From: Dactylis glomerata
Taxonomy: Eukaryota; Streptophyta; Magnoliopsida; Poales; Poaceae
Length of the DNA: 64,000 nucleotides
Assembly: GCA_007115705.1 (NCBI GenBank)
Contig: QXEO01000156.1
Location: 1 to 64,000 of the forward strand
Reading direction: 5' to 3'
Positions within the stretch are counted from its first letter, which is position 1. Each line of letters opens with the position of its first letter. Position numbers and translations under genes: made by a program. Below are positions 21,345-34,529 of the stretch, piece by piece. The notes under the pieces are model-generated. The model saw nothing but the letters and a program-made list of their open reading frames with translations, made no database searches and was not told where the DNA came from.

Positions 21345-22968
21345 TGATGCGGCACAGTGTTGATTATATAAAGCATCGTCCAGTTGGAAACCCCAAGAGG
21401 AAGGTATGATGAGTACAGAAGCAAGGTTTTCCCTCACTAAGAAACCAAGGTATATCGATCAGGAGAGGAGGAAGCCAAACGACTGAAGGTGATGCTTGAT
21501 AGCCTAGTGACACTCCAACAAGGGCGCCATTTACGATCAAACGAGTTAGCGTGTCTTCAGCTAGTAGCAATGTGGAACCTACACACAACACAACCAAATA
21601 CTTTGCTCCCAACTTACGATGAGGTTGTCAATCTCACCGGTTTGCTGTAAACAAAGGATTGAGCGAGTAAAGTAAACAGTGCGAGTAAAGTAAACAGGTG
21701 ATAGCAATATAATGGAAATAGGACCGGGGTCCATAGTTCACTAGTGGTGTCTCTCCATAAGATAAAATAACACATGCTGGGTAAACAAATTACAGTTGGG
21801 CAATTGATAGAATAAAGACAACGTGATATGTCAAGAGGATCACTATGAGATTTACTCTGGGCATTACAATAAGATACATAGACCGCCATCCATCTACATC
21901 TATGACTAATAATCCACTTGTGGCGAATCAATCCGAGAACTCCACAAGTATTAAGTTGCAAACAATAGATAACTGCATTAAGCAAAGTGTGTAATGTAAA
22001 CAAAGCATATGCCCTCGAGCATATGAATGTTGTTTTCCCCCTAGTAGCAATAGCACATCTACAACCTTAGAGGTTTCTGTCACTCCCCCAGATTAAATAG
22101 AGGCATGAACCCACTATCGAGCATAAATACCCCCTCTTGGAGTCACTAGCAACTACTCGGCCAAGATAGCTACTAACAACGGAGAGCATGCAAGATCATA
22201 AACAACATAGAGATAACTTAAGATAAAATTCAGTACATCAACTCAATCATAACGCCAATATTTATCGGATCCCAACAAACACAACATGTAGAATTACATA
22301 ACGGTGATCTCGATCATGTAAGGCAGCTCACGAGATCTAAACATGAAGCACATGGTGGAGAAGACAACCATCTAGCTACTGCTATGGACCCATAATCCAA
22401 GGTAGACTACTCACTTATCACACCAGAGGCAAGCATGGCGATGAAGAAGACCTCCGGTGGCGATTCCCCTCTCCGGCAGGGTGCCGGGAAGAGCTTCTGG
22501 ACCCTCCTAATCTCGGGTCGATGACGGCGGCAGATCGCGATGTATTTCTGGAAAAGTGATCAGGTGTTTAGGTTTTTCCCGTCGGGGGGTCTTTATAGGC
22601 GAAGGGGCGGCGTCAGAAGTGGACCAGGGGGCCCACACCACAGGCCGGCGCGGGCCAGGGCCAGGCCGCGCCCCCTGGTGGTGTGGCCACCCTCTGGCTC
22701 GGCTCCATCTCCTCTTCGATGTTCTGGAAGCTCCTGTGAATATCTGGACTTCTGGCTTTTGTTTCGTCCAATTCCAAGAATATTCCCTGTGTTACTTTTC
22801 TGAAACACAAAAACAGTAGAAAACAGGGAACTGGCACTGTGGCATCTCGTTAATAGGTTAGTTCTGGAAAATGCATAAAAATGCCACGAAGTGTAACGAA
22901 ACACTAAGCAAATGGTGTAAAAACAAGCATGGAGCATCAAAAATTATGGATATGTTGGAGACGTATCA
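21345..22968 (-). repeat. 3' LTR of element A
   Basis: A 1624-bp LTR, TGATACGTCTCCAACATATC...GTGCCGCATCA on the minus strand. It keeps about 43 bp near its inner end that the other LTR has lost between two copies of AAACCAAGG. Confidence 0.9.
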
Positions 22969-25880
22969 GCATCCCCAAGCTTAACTCATGCTCGTCCTCG
23001 AGTAGGTAAGTGATAACAAAAGAAATAACTTTTAAGGTGACATGCACCTACACAATCTTGATCATATATGTAAGCGTTGAGCACTGAGATCAAAAGAACT
23101 TAAAATATGGGCATGAAAGATATAATCTTGATAGAAGAAACTTAGCAACCATGTTATAACATGAAAAAGAACACAAACAAAAGATCATGAAAATGAAACA
23201 ATGAAAGTCAAACGTGTGTCCAAATCATATGGAAAACCATACAAATGGTTTTCAGCTTGTCCTTCATGAGAGAGCAAAACATAAATGCATAGGACACCTT
23301 CAAGTTTAAGAGGGCGACTAGATACAAGTAATTTAAGAATAAGTGAAACCAACATCATGAATCAATCAATGAAAACTTTGGGACAATGCACATTATACTT
23401 AGAATGACAACTATGCTCTCTTAGATGGTGCATAAAGATAGAAGGTGGAGACTAAACATAAAAGTAAAAGAAAGGCCCTTCATGGAGGGAAGCAGTGATT
23501 GTAAGTTTTATAAACCTTCAAAATTATGGTACTTACCGGCTTTGAGCTCTCATTGCCCCCATCATAGGCATCTTGAATGGTTAAAGTTAATGCGAGTACA
23601 ATTATGATGCATATGCTTGACAAATCATAAGTTGAAAACCTCGTGTCCCATGAAGTACGAATACCCAAACCTCATGCTACTCGACTTAGAGTCCCAATCA
23701 AGCTCTTGTCATTGTAAATATATGTGTATCATCGAGAACCGCCAACGGGGTACTTCCTGCCCGATGACATGGAACAAGCCCACATCAAAATGATAAGACA
23801 AACAGACAATGAACACCTCGACATCTCTTTTATTTACCATTGGTATAGCTTTTTTATTTTGAGATGCGTCGTCGATTATCCACTATGGGCATGCTGTAAA
23901 TTTCTACCATGAATGATGCATGGCTTAGATTAGCCGCCCAGGCGTTTCCCTAACACATATAAAAACTCCATGATCCTGCAAGATTCCCAACTTATTTCAC
24001 ATCGCGAGTATCCGTAAACAAAAGATCACGATATCAACTCAAATGAAAGAAAGTGCAATGTTGAAAGCTTGCCCCATGACGGCATGGCTGGGCTAATTTC
24101 CAACTTACAACTTGCAAGCATAACAACTCAACATAAGAGAGCCACAATGTCAAAATTTTAAAACGAGAAAAGTAAAGTGTGCCATCAGGTTCGTGAGAGC
24201 TTTACTGACCAATTTTCACATAACACCAAAAAGAGTTTAATTTGAAGGATAGATAAAAGCAAGTCAAATGTACTTTGGAATAGCAAATTGCTAATAGGTA
24301 TGTATGGTGGACACTTTGAAACAACTTGGTTTTTAGGAGTTGGATGCACGAGTAGAGCTCATACTCAGTACAAAATGAGGGCTAGCAAAAGACTGGGAGC
24401 GACCAACTAAGAGAGCAATAATGGCCATAATCATGCAAAGCAACATTAAAAGAAGCATAAGATGGCATCAAAAGTCAAAAACTAAATGATCATAGAGGCA
24501 ATAGCAACTTTGTATGAGTCTAACATGTGTGAGCATGCGCCAAGTCAACCCAAATAAAGCATCAAGGAGAAGACCAAAATAATGCTTCCAAATAATTAAA
24601 ACAACGCATGATTTTTTTAAAGGCTCATTAAGCAATCTCAGTCATTTGAGACAATTCATGCTACAGAAAAACCACTAAGCATGCTATCAAAAAGACATCA
24701 AGTATGACATGCAAAAGCCTAGGCCGCAGTCTACACAAGCTCCTTCTTGTACCACTTTTTTGCATAAAGCTTTTTCTCTTTTCCAACACCATTCGAACTT
24801 TTTAGAAACAACTCTTTTGATGAAAACCAATATGGACCAGAGGCAAAAATACACCTTGATGAAAAGATATAACAAGATCTGAACACAAATCAAGGTGAAA
24901 ATCGAAAGCTAAACGCAGTTCTAGAAAAAGAGAACACTCACGAAAATGATAAGAATAAAAAACAGAGTGTTCTTGGCAAATGAAAAACAAGGCAACTTCT
25001 CCAAAAGAAATTTGTTGGGGTCCAACCATTTATTGCAGAAAACAAAACTAAAGGAAACTGAAAACTAAAACAACTCACGCTCCAAGAAAAACACATAATG
25101 CATGAAGCAATAAAAATATAGCGTGTTGAAAGGTGACCTGATTTTTGCCGATGAAGAAGGGGCACCTCGGGGCCATCCCTAAGCTTTGACGCTTGTACTT
25201 CTTGGATATTTCTTGGGGTGACATGGGCATCCCCAAGCTTGAGCTTTTGTCCATTCTTCAACTCATCTCATCATTCTCCAATCCCTACAGTTGAAAACTT
25301 CCTTCATACAAAACTAAACACAAATCTATTAGCAACATTAGTGTAAGCATAACATTGAATCAACCCCTTTTGCTTCAAGTTTCAACTCAAAACCACCACA
25401 TATAAAGTATATACTACTGTAGCAACTTCCCCAAAAGTTCTGTGATCAAAAGAACTAAAAAAGAAAGCGATAAAGCGGCAAACAAATATTGGCAGAAATC
25501 TGTCAAAACCGAACAGCTGACAAGGGTCGAATTTTTAGAGGGTTTTCTGTTGCTCAAATCAAAAAGTGTTCAATTAATGAAAGTTTGGATATAACCTGTG
25601 GCATACGCACAAGAAATTGAAGGTCCAAAAGATTTACAGAGAATTTTCACGAATTTTTACGGTGCAGCACCAAAAACTGTTTCAGGACAGCAACATCCCC
25701 AAATCTTACCTCGCTCAAATTAGAGGCTTCTCTTGGCACAAAAACAAAATAAAAATGATAAGGAGAGGTCATTACAGTAGTAATAACTTCCAAGACTCAA
25801 ATAAAAGAAAAATAACTGAATGTAAAAACATTGGGTTATCTCCCAAGAGTGCTTTTGTTTAACGCCTTTGAGCTAGGCGT
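22969..25880 (-). other. Conserved non-coding block of element A
   Basis: This 2.9-kb AT-rich block, bounded by the polypurine tract on one side and the hairpin-like CGCCTTTGAGCTAGGCG at the other, aligns along nearly its whole length with 52034-54955 and with most of 30959-33521. No domain-bearing ORF is visible. By position it replaces pol. Confidence 0.85.
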
Positions 25881-26036
25881 AGAAAGTGCGAATCAAGTAT
25901 TTTCGAAGGAGGCATTAAGATCGACTGCAGAAGTCTTGTAAATAAGGCATTGTATTTCATCCACATAAGTTTTTGAAGACCCTTTGTGATTATGCTTTGT
26001 TTCACTCAAATCACTAAAAAGATTTTTGGGACAGAT

Positions 26037-26405
26037 CTAATCAAAATTATTTTCAAATGCTTCATACAATCCCAAAAGCTTGCTAGGTATAGGTATTTCG
26101 GTTCCTTCATTGTTTGTACTAATAATCTTTATAGGTGAGCCGAGTTTATTAAAGCGTTTAAGAACTTTCCTAGCTTCAATGGCAACATCTCTAAATTCTA
26201 TACGCAAAGTTTCCAAGTTGAAATCTTTCTTTTTAGGATCTTCAGTTTCATGAAGCTTAAGGAACATGTGTTGCATAAAAGGATTAAGGCTAGCAAACCT
26301 AGCTTCCAACATGTGAATTAAATAAGCAGAACTCCTCGACATCTTTATGCATGCTAATATGATTAAAGAACTCCTCGATGTTACTTTTTCCAATAATTGA
26401 ACCAC
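26037..26405 (-). CDS. Orphan ORF of element A (about 122 codons)
   Basis: The minus-strand frame encodes a basic/amphipathic protein with no zinc knuckle or protease motif. It starts about 200 bp inside the primer-binding site, the usual gag position. It shares no obvious sequence with the ORFs at the same position in elements B and C. It may be a truncated or degenerate coding region. Function not recognised. Confidence 0.4.
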   Translation of the reverse strand: MVQLLEKVTSRSSLIILACIKMSRSSAYLIHMLEARFASLNPFMQHMFLKLHETEDPKKKDFNLETLRIEFRDVAIEARKVLKRFNKLGSPIKIISTNNEGTEIPIPSKLLGLYEAFENNFD

Positions 26406-26607
26406 TACCTATTGAAAGGTCCTCCAAAACATACTTAGGGAACAATATAATAAACTAAAAGTAAAGAAATAACAACTATAAAGGATACTAATTTTTTTGT
26501 GTTTTTGATAAAATGATGCAAGTAAAAATAAAATAAAGCAAAACTTAAAACAAAGTAAAGGATGTGTGTGCAAAACTCCCCTTGCAGAAGTCTTCTTTTT
26601 CCTTCCT

Positions 26608-26620
26608 GGCAACGGCGCCA
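26608..26620 (-). other. Primer-binding site of element A
   Basis: TGGCGCCGTTGCC on the minus strand is complementary to the 3' end of plant tRNA-Asp (GTC). The match then breaks down (AGGA instead of GGGA). Confidence 0.75.
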
Positions 26621-26630
26621 GAAAAGAGCT

Positions 26631-28211
26631 TGATGCGGCACGGTGTTGATTATATAAACCAAGGTATGTCGATCAGAAGAGGAGGAAGCCAAACGACTGA
26701 AGGTGATGCTTGATAGCCTAGTGACACTTCAACAAGGGCACCGTTTACGATCAAACGAGTTAGTGCGTCTTCAGCTAGTAGCAACGTGGAACCTGCACAC
26801 AACACAACCAAATACTTTGCTCCCAACTTACGATGAGGTTGTCAATCTCACCGGTTTGCTGAAAACAAAGGAATGAGCATATCGAGTGGAAAACAGTAAT
26901 AGTATGCGAGTAAAGTAAACAGTACAAGTAAAGTAAACAGGTGATAGCAATATAATGGAAATAGGACCGGGGTCCACAGTTCACTAGTGGTGTCTCTCCA
27001 TAAGATAAAATAACACATGCTGGATAAACAAATTACAGTTGGGCAATTGATAGAATAAAGACAACGTGATATGTCAAGAGGATCACTATGAGATTTACTC
27101 TGGGCATTACAACAAGATACATAGACTACCATCCAACTGCATCTATGACTAATAATCCACTTGTGGCGAATCAATCCGAGAACTCCACAAGTATTAAGTT
27201 GTGAACAACAGATAACTGCATTAAGCAAAGTGTGTAATGTAAACAAAGCATATGCCCTCGAGCATATGAATGTTATTTTCCCCCTAGTAGCAACAACATA
27301 TCTACAACCTTAGAGGTTTCTGTCACTCCCCCAGATTAAATAGAGGCATGAACCCACTATCGAGCATAAATACCCCCTCTTGGAGTCACTAGCAACTACT
27401 CGGCCAAGATAGCTACTAACAATGGAGAGCATGCAAGATCATAAACAACATAAAGATAACTTAAGATAAAATTCAGTACATCAACTCAATCATAACGCCA
27501 ATATTTATCGGATCCCAACAAACACAACATGTAGAATTACATAACGGTGATCTCGATCATGTAAGGCAGCTCATGAGATCTAAACATGAAGCACATGGTG
27601 AAGAAGACAACCATCTAGCTACTGCTATGGACCCATAGTCCAAGGTAGACTACTCACTCATTGCGCCGGAGGCAAGCATGGCGATGAAGAAGACCTCCGG
27701 TGGCGATTCCCCTCTCCGGCAGGGTGCCGAGAAGAGCTTCTAGACCCTCCCGATCTCGGGTCGACGATGGCGGCGAATCGCGATGTGTTTCTGGAAAAGT
27801 AATCGGGTGTTTAGATTTTTCCCATTGGGGGGTCTTTATAGGCAAAGGGGCAGCGTCAGAAGTGGACCAGGGAGCCCACACCATAGGCCGGTGCGAGCCA
27901 GGGCTAGGCCGCGCCCCCTGGTGGTGTGGCCACCCTCTGGCTTGGCTCCGTCTCCTCTTCGGTGTTCTGGAAGCTCCTGTGAATATCTGGACTTCTGGCT
28001 TTTGTTTCGTTCAATTCCGAGAATATTTCCTGTGTAATTTTTCTGAAACACAAAAACAGTAGAAAACAGGGAACTGGCACTGTGGCATCTTGTTAATAGG
28101 TTAGTTCCAGAAAGTGCATAAAAATGCCACGAAGTGTAACGAAACACTAAGCAAATGGTGTAAAAATAAGCATGGAGCATCAAAAATTATGGATACGTTG
28201 GAGACGTATCA
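26631..28211 (-). repeat. 5' LTR of element A
   Basis: A 1581-bp LTR, partner of 21345-22968, with clear divergence but the same ends. The minus-strand TATA box (CTATAAAGACCCC) lies near 27834-27840. Confidence 0.9.
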
Positions 28212-28216
28212 AGCGA

Positions 28217-29325
28217 CTAGGAGCATCATTATTACATGGTGTAAGAAAATCTAGAGGATAATGGGAAATAGTAGATGAACTAGGGTGCCCGAGGCGCCGA
28301 TGCCACATGTCGCCGCCGGTGATGGAGTAGGTTGCTTGCGTCGAAGGTGTAGAGCTGTTGAAATTATAGAGGTCCCCATCACTACTGGAGCGAAGAAGAA
28401 GGGTCTTGGTAGCTAGGTCCTTCACAGAGAAACCAAAAGGGTCAAATTCGATGGTGACAAAATTATCACGAGTGAATTTTCGCACGGATATGAGATTTTT
28501 AACGATGTCGTGAGAAACGAGTACATTTTGCAAGTAGAGTGGGAGTGATGATATTTGAACATTTCCTACAGCTAAGACGGGAAGCTTAGACCCATTGCCT
28601 ACAATGATATGCTGAGAATTTAAATGGCCTAATGAAGAGTGAGTGGTGGTGAGGTTACCCGCATTACCGGTGACGTGCGAGGAGGCCCCGGAGTCTAGGA
28701 ACCAGTCGGGCTGCCGCGGCGGGTACATGGCGTCATTGGAGCTGCTCATGGCTTGATGGAGCATGGCGGTGTGGTCGAAGGAGTAGGGCAGACCAGCGTA
28801 AGGTGTTGGTGGAGCGGCTGGCATCATCATGTAAGCCTGCGACGGTGCGCCGGGATGGGAGTCGAGGACCCCAGCAGCGTTGGGCGGGATCCAGGGAGCA
28901 CGGGCCGGTGGGAATGGGGTGCCCCAATGGGCCGCCATGGGAGCCACCACCACGGTCGCGTCCTTGCCCAGGCTGCTGGCCGCCGCTTTGCTGGGACGCG
29001 CCGCTCCCTTGGCCATGTACAAAACCGGGGATGGGATTCTTTCCCCGGTAGTTTGGGCTGATCCTGCCCGGGAAACCTCCAGGTGGAGGAAACGCACCGC
29101 GGCCGCCGCCGTTCGGGCCTCCGCCGCGAACGCCGCCAGGCTCTTGGGCAACGCCGCGGTTTTGGCCACCCACATGCTGGCCGGTGCCGCTGCTCTGGCT
29201 GCCACCACGACCACTGCCGTGGACCACCATGGCCTGGGAGGCCTCTTCCCCTTGCTCCTTCTCAATCTCGACCTCGGCCAGCAGTAGACGAGAGAGAGTG
29301 TCGGAGAAGGACGGGAGGGCACCCC
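28217..29325 (-). pseudogene. Copia gag C-terminus, protease and pre-integrase region
   Basis: Minus-strand frames give SFSDTLSRLLLAEVEIEKEQ (gag, continuing from 36162), a Gly/Gln-rich stretch with GFVHGQGSGASQQ, then in another frame the protease active site DWFLDSGASSH (DSGAS at 28681-28695) and the pre-integrase motif MWHRRLGHPS. A frameshift lies roughly between 28750 and 29000. No CCHC knuckle is visible. The reading continues at 21339 after removal of element A. Confidence 0.85.
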
Positions 29326-30958
29326 TGATGTCTACGCACTTCTATTCTTGTAGACACTTGTTGGGCCTCCAAGTGCAGAGGTTTGTAGAGCAGCAGCAAG
29401 TTTCCCTTAAGTGGATCACCCAAGGTTTATCGAACTCACGGAGGAAGAGGTCAAAGCTATCCCTCTTAAACAACCCTGCAATTACGATACAGAAAGTCTC
29501 TTGTGTCCCCAACACACCTAATACACTTGTCAGATGTATAGGTGCACTAGTTTGGCGAAGAGATAGTGAAATACAAGTGGTATAGATGATTATGAGTAGT
29601 AAATACAATCTGGAATAAAAATCGCTGCGAGCAAACATGTAACAAAACAGCAAGTAAACGGTGTGCAAAGCTTGGAAACAAGGCCTAGGGATCATACTTT
29701 CACTAGTGGACACGCTCCCAACAAATATAACATGAATGAACAAATAAACAACTTCTCTCCACTATGGTACTCTGAATTACTCTCCTATTGAACATCACTA
29801 ATCATCGCGTAGTGGCTACGGAAGCACCCCTTAAAGTTCATCAAGTACTTGACAAACACCACTCATAGAGATACCCAAATCAAAGCATAACTCAAGATAG
29901 ATATCATTGCAACTTAGACCAAGTACTAACATGGTGCACACACTGTCAACATTACACCATGAAAGGAGGAATAGATCACTTCAATACTATCATAGCAATA
30001 ATTATTCTCATAATCCACAAGAGATCACAATCATAGCCTAAACCAAGTACCACCATGATGCACGCACTGTCACCGTTACACCATGGCAGGAGGAATAGAT
30101 TACTTTAACAATCACCACTAGAGTACACATAATATCTGAATAATAACATCTACTTGTTCAACATGATACAAAGCTCACGATTACATAAAGATCACATCAT
30201 GGGAGAGAGAGGTGAACCACATAGCTACCGGTAGAGCCCTTAGCCCCGGGGATGAACTACTCCCTCCTCATCATAGGAGACAGCAAGGTTGATGGAGATG
30301 GCGGTGAGGTCGATGGAGACGGCGGAGACGGCGATGGAGACCGATGGAGATGGCTCCGGGGGCACTTCCCCGCCCCGGCAGGGTGCCGAAACAGAGACTT
30401 CTGTCCCCCGAAATTCGTCGGCGACAGCGGCGGAGCTACGGAACTATTTTTGGAAAATTACCGAATCCCCTAGGGTTTTCCGTCTCGAGGCTTTATATAG
30501 GCGAAGGGGCATCGTCAGGAGGCGACCAGGGCCTTCTCCCACATAGCTCGCACGGCCCAGGCCTCATCTGCAATGGAGCGGGCTTATCTCGGCCGTCCGG
30601 ACTTGGAATCAGGTGAATTTTATGTCCAGAACGTTCGCCGTGAAATTCCCTACAACTTTGTATTGGAAGAGTTTTCCATTTGACGTCGTCTTCGACCCGT
30701 AACGTGACCATCTTCGAAAAAAGTTCTGATACAGATTTCTGGAAAGTCCCAATTTGACTCCAACAAGGTTTCCACTTGTATTCTTGATAATTCCTACACA
30801 TCAAAGTGTAAAACAAGAACATTTTGCACTTTTGCAACTATTAGTAGGTTAGTCCAAATAAATCATAAAAGTGTCACAAAGTGTAGACAAAACATATAGC
30901 AATTGGTGTAAAACAAGCATGGAGCATCAAAAATTATAGATACGTTTGAGACGTATCA
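29326..30958 (-). repeat. 3' LTR of element B
   Basis: A 1633-bp LTR. The first third (from 30958) resembles the LTRs of elements A and C, but the part toward 29326 is unrelated to theirs. A TATA box (CTATATAAAGCC, minus) lies near 30490-30500. Partner of 34530-36161. Confidence 0.92.
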
Positions 30959-33521
30959 GCATCCCCAAGCTTAACTCCTGCTCGTCCTCGAGTAGGTAAG
31001 TGATAACAAAAGAAATAATTTTTGAGGTGACATGCACCTACACAATCTTGATCATATATGTAAGCATTTGTGAGCTGGGATCATAAGAACTTAAAACATG
31101 GGCATGAAGATATAATCATGACAATAAGAACTTAGCAACCATGTTGTAAACATGCAAATGAACACAAACAAAAGATCATGAATAATGAAACAATGAAAGT
31201 CAAACGTGTGTTCAAATCATAAGGAAAACATACAAATATTTTTCAGCTTGTCCTTCATGGAGAGCAAAACATAAATGCATAGGACACCTTCAAGTTTAAG
31301 AGGGCGACTAGATACAAATAATTTAAGAACAAGTGAAACCAACAATATGAATCAATCAATGAAAACTTTGGGACAATGAACATTATACTAAGAATGACAA
31401 CTATGCTCTCTTATGCGGTGCATAAAGGTAGAAGGTGAAGACTCAACATAAAAGTAAAAGAAAGGCCCTTCGCAGAGGGAAGCAGTGATTAAACATGTGC
31501 TAGAGCTTTTCATTTGTAAAACAGAGAGATAAAAATTGGTTTTGAGAGGTGGTTGTCTTTGTCAATGACTGGCAATGGGGTTCTTACTATCTTCAATATA
31601 AAAATGAAGCAAGTTTTTGAGAGAGATTGGCACTTTTGTGCTCTTTTATAAAGCTTGGCACTCCTCCCCACCTTTTTTCCTTTCACAAACTATGGCTAAC
31701 CGATTCCATCGGGTGCCAACCAACATTCACATTCCATGGAGGAGTGCCTTTTTTCTTTCTTTTTTCTCTTTTTTTTTCTTTTTGGAATAAGCAATATGGA
31801 AGATAGCAAATCCGACCACTACGTCCCCATGAGCTGAAAACAGTGTCACAAAATGAGAAGTGTTTTGAAGGTTTTTTCAAAGGTAGCACATGAAAATTTA
31901 CTTGGAATGGCTTGCAAATACCATGCATGGAATTTATAGTGGACACAATGGCAAACTTGGTTTTTGGGAATTGGATGCACGAGTAGAGCTCATACTCAGT
32001 ACAAAATGAGGGCTAGCGAAAGACTGGGAGCGACCAACTAAGAGAGCAATAACGGCCATAATCATGCATAGCGACAAAGCGACATTAAAAGAAGCATAAG
32101 ATGGCATCAAAAGTCAAAAACTAAATGATCATGAAGGCTATTGGTGACTTTGTAAGAGTCTAACATGTGTGAGCATGCGCCAAGTCAACCCAAATAAAGC
32201 ATCAAGGAGAAAACCAAAATAATGCTTCCATATAATTAAAAACAACGCATGATTTTTTCAAAGGCTCATTAAGCAATCTCAGTTATTTGAGACAAGTCAT
32301 GCTACAGCAAAACCACTAAGCATACTATCAAAAAGACATCAAGCATGACATGAAAAAGCCTAAGCCGCAGTCTACACAAGCTCCTTCTTGTACCACTATT
32401 TTGCACAAAGCTTTTTCTCTTTTCCAATACCATTTGAAATTTTTTAAGACACCTCTTTTGATGAAAACCAATAAAGATCATAGGCAAAAATACACCTTGA
32501 TGAAAAGATATGACAAGGTCTGAACGCAAATCAAGGCGAAAATGAAAACCAAAAGCAGTAGCGGAAAAAGAAGAACACTCGTTGAACGATCAGAGTGAAA
32601 ACTAGAGTGTTCTTGGCAATGAAAAACGAGTTCATCTCCTCCAAAAAACATGATGTGATCCAACCATTTATTTCAGCAAACAAAATAAAACTAACAATAA
32701 AAACTAAAACAACTGACGCTCCAAGAAAAACACATAGTGCATGAAGCAATAAAAATATAGTGTCTTGAAAGGTGACCTAATTTTTGCCGATGAAGAAGGG
32801 GGTGCCTCGGGGGTATCCCCAAGCTTTGACGCTTGTACTTCTTGGATATTTCTTGGGGTGATGCATGTGCATCCCCAAGCTTGAGCTTTTTTCCATTCTT
32901 CAACTCATCTCATCATTCTCCAATCCCTACACTTGAAAACTTCCTTCATACAAAACTAAACACAAATCTATTAGCAACATTAGTGCAAGCATAACATATA
33001 ATCAACCTCTTTTTGCTTCAGGTTTCAACCTAAAACCACCACATATATAGCATATACTACTGTAGCAACTTCCCCAAAAGTTCCGTGATCAAAAGAACTA
33101 AAAAAGAAAGCGATAAAGCGGCAAACACAAATATTGGCCGAAATCTGTCAAAACAGAACAGCTGACAAAGGTCGAATTTTTAAGGGGTTTTCTGTTGCTC
33201 AAATCAAAAAGTGTTCAACTAATGAAAGTTTGGGTATAACCTGGGGCATATGCACAAGAAATCGCAGGTCCAAAAGATATACAGAAATTTTCACGAATTT
33301 TTACGGTGCAGCACCGAAAACAGTTTCAGGACAGCAACATCCCCAAATCTTACCTCACTCAAATTAGAGGCTTCTCTTGGCACAAAAATAAAATAAAAAG
33401 GATAAGGAGCGGTCATTACAGTAGTAACGACTTCCAAGACTCAAATAAAAGAAAAAGTACTGAAAATAAAACATTGGGTTATCTCCCAAGAGTGCTTTTC
33501 TTTAACGCCTTTGAGCTAGGC
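30959..33521 (-). other. Conserved non-coding block of element B
   Basis: Starts at the polypurine tract and ends at CGCCTTTGAGCTAGGCG, as in elements A and C. A segment around 31485-31960 differs from the corresponding part of A and C, containing a T-rich run near 31747-31782 and unrelated sequence. No coding gene was recognised. Confidence 0.85.
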
Positions 33522-33729
33522 GCAGTAAATTGCAAAGATGCTCATGTGGGCGCCATATAAGAGCTTGAGGCAAAGGCGCCCTATAGGAACTTAAAGCAAT
33601 AGAGAGCATCAAAAAGCAAATGTGAAAGACATTTATATCAGAACCACTTCCTATGCATAGGAATCTTGTAAGAAAATAAATCAACGAGGCACATAGTAGC
33701 AAGCATGGATAGATAAAACAAGTGCCACT

Positions 33730-34389
33730 TCAAGATTTGCAACATAAAGAGGGGAACTTAATATTGTTGAGATCCATCAAACCATGTTTCCCTCTCTCAT
33801 AATAACTTTCAGTAGCATCATGGATAGAACTAACAATATAACTATCACATAAAACATCCCTATCATGAGCCACATGCATAAAAGAATTAATACTCACCAC
33901 AGGAACAATAGTAGTAGGAGCAGATTCAACAGAATAATTATTCTCATCACCATAATCATCATAAATAGGAGGCATATTGTAATCATAACTATTTTTCTCC
34001 CCAAAAGTAGGTGAACTGAAAATATTATACTCATCATCATAGCCATCATAAACTAGAGGTTTAGTATCGTCACAAGCTAGAGAGCAACTATTTCGCAAAG
34101 CATATTCTTCAAACATATCATCATAAGAAGGAACATCACATATGGGAGATAAAACATCATCAGAGCAAATTTTCTCCACTAAAGCTGGGGAACTAAAAAT
34201 ATCATGCTTAACAAAACCAGCTTCCCCAAGCTTAGACTTTTCTATAGCATTAGCAACAACGGTGTTCAAAGCATTCATACTAACAACACTATTAGCATGC
34301 AAATTAAGCTCCAACAGTTTTTCAATTTTCTCTTCAAACACTTCATATCTAAACTCAGGAAAAAGACTACAGAACTCTTTGTTTTCCAT
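33730..34389 (-). CDS. Orphan acidic ORF of element B (219 residues)
   Basis: The ATG at 34389 lies about 110 bp inside the primer-binding site, the place of gag. The N-terminus (residues 1-60) has helix-like heptads (EKIEKLLELNL). The rest is Asp/Tyr/Ser rich with a repeated module: HDIFSSPALVEK followed by LSPICDVPSYDD, and YNIFSSPTFGEK followed by MPPIYDDYGDE. No gag, zinc-knuckle or protease motif is present. The frame is intact, which together with the similar LTRs argues for recent activity. The family is not recognised; similar acidic ORFs occur in Triticeae retroelements as I remember them, without known function. Confidence 0.65.
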   Translation of the reverse strand: MENKEFCSLFPEFRYEVFEEKIEKLLELNLHANSVVSMNALNTVVANAIEKSKLGEAGFVKHDIFSSPALVEKICSDDVLSPICDVPSYDDMFEEYALRNSCSLACDDTKPLVYDGYDDEYNIFSSPTFGEKNSYDYNMPPIYDDYGDENNYSVESAPTTIVPVVSINSFMHVAHDRDVLCDSYIVSSIHDATESYYERGKHGLMDLNNIKFPSLCCKS

Positions 34390-34501
34390 TAAGCCTAACT
34401 AGTGAAAATAAAAACAAGAAACAAAAAGATGTAATTGCAAAATCTAAAGGAAATAACTCCGAGTACTCACACAGGAGGATGCGAGTACCTTTTACCTTAC
34501 C

Positions 34502-34519
34502 TCCCCGGCAATGGCGCCA
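34502..34519 (-). other. Primer-binding site of element B (tRNA-Asp)
   Basis: TGGCGCCATTGCCGGGGA on the minus strand differs by one base from the full complement of the plant tRNA-Asp (GTC) 3' end. It lies about 10 bp inside the LTR boundary at 34530. Confidence 0.8.
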
Positions 34520-34529
34520 GAAAAGAGCT

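Larger units (their letters stand above)
21345..28211 (-). mobile_element. Non-autonomous Gypsy-like LTR element A (nested in the Copia integrase)
   Basis: It is flanked by the target duplication AGCGA (21340-21344 and 28212-28216). LTRs: 21345-22968 and 26631-28211. The 3.66-kb interior has no gag-pol. A tRNA-Asp-type primer-binding site lies next to the 5' LTR (26608-26620), and the polypurine tract AAGCTTGGGGATGC lies next to the 3' LTR. The interior consists of the conserved non-coding block shared with elements B and C, plus a 0.75-kb specific part with a short ORF. It inserted in the same orientation as its Copia host. Confidence 0.93.
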
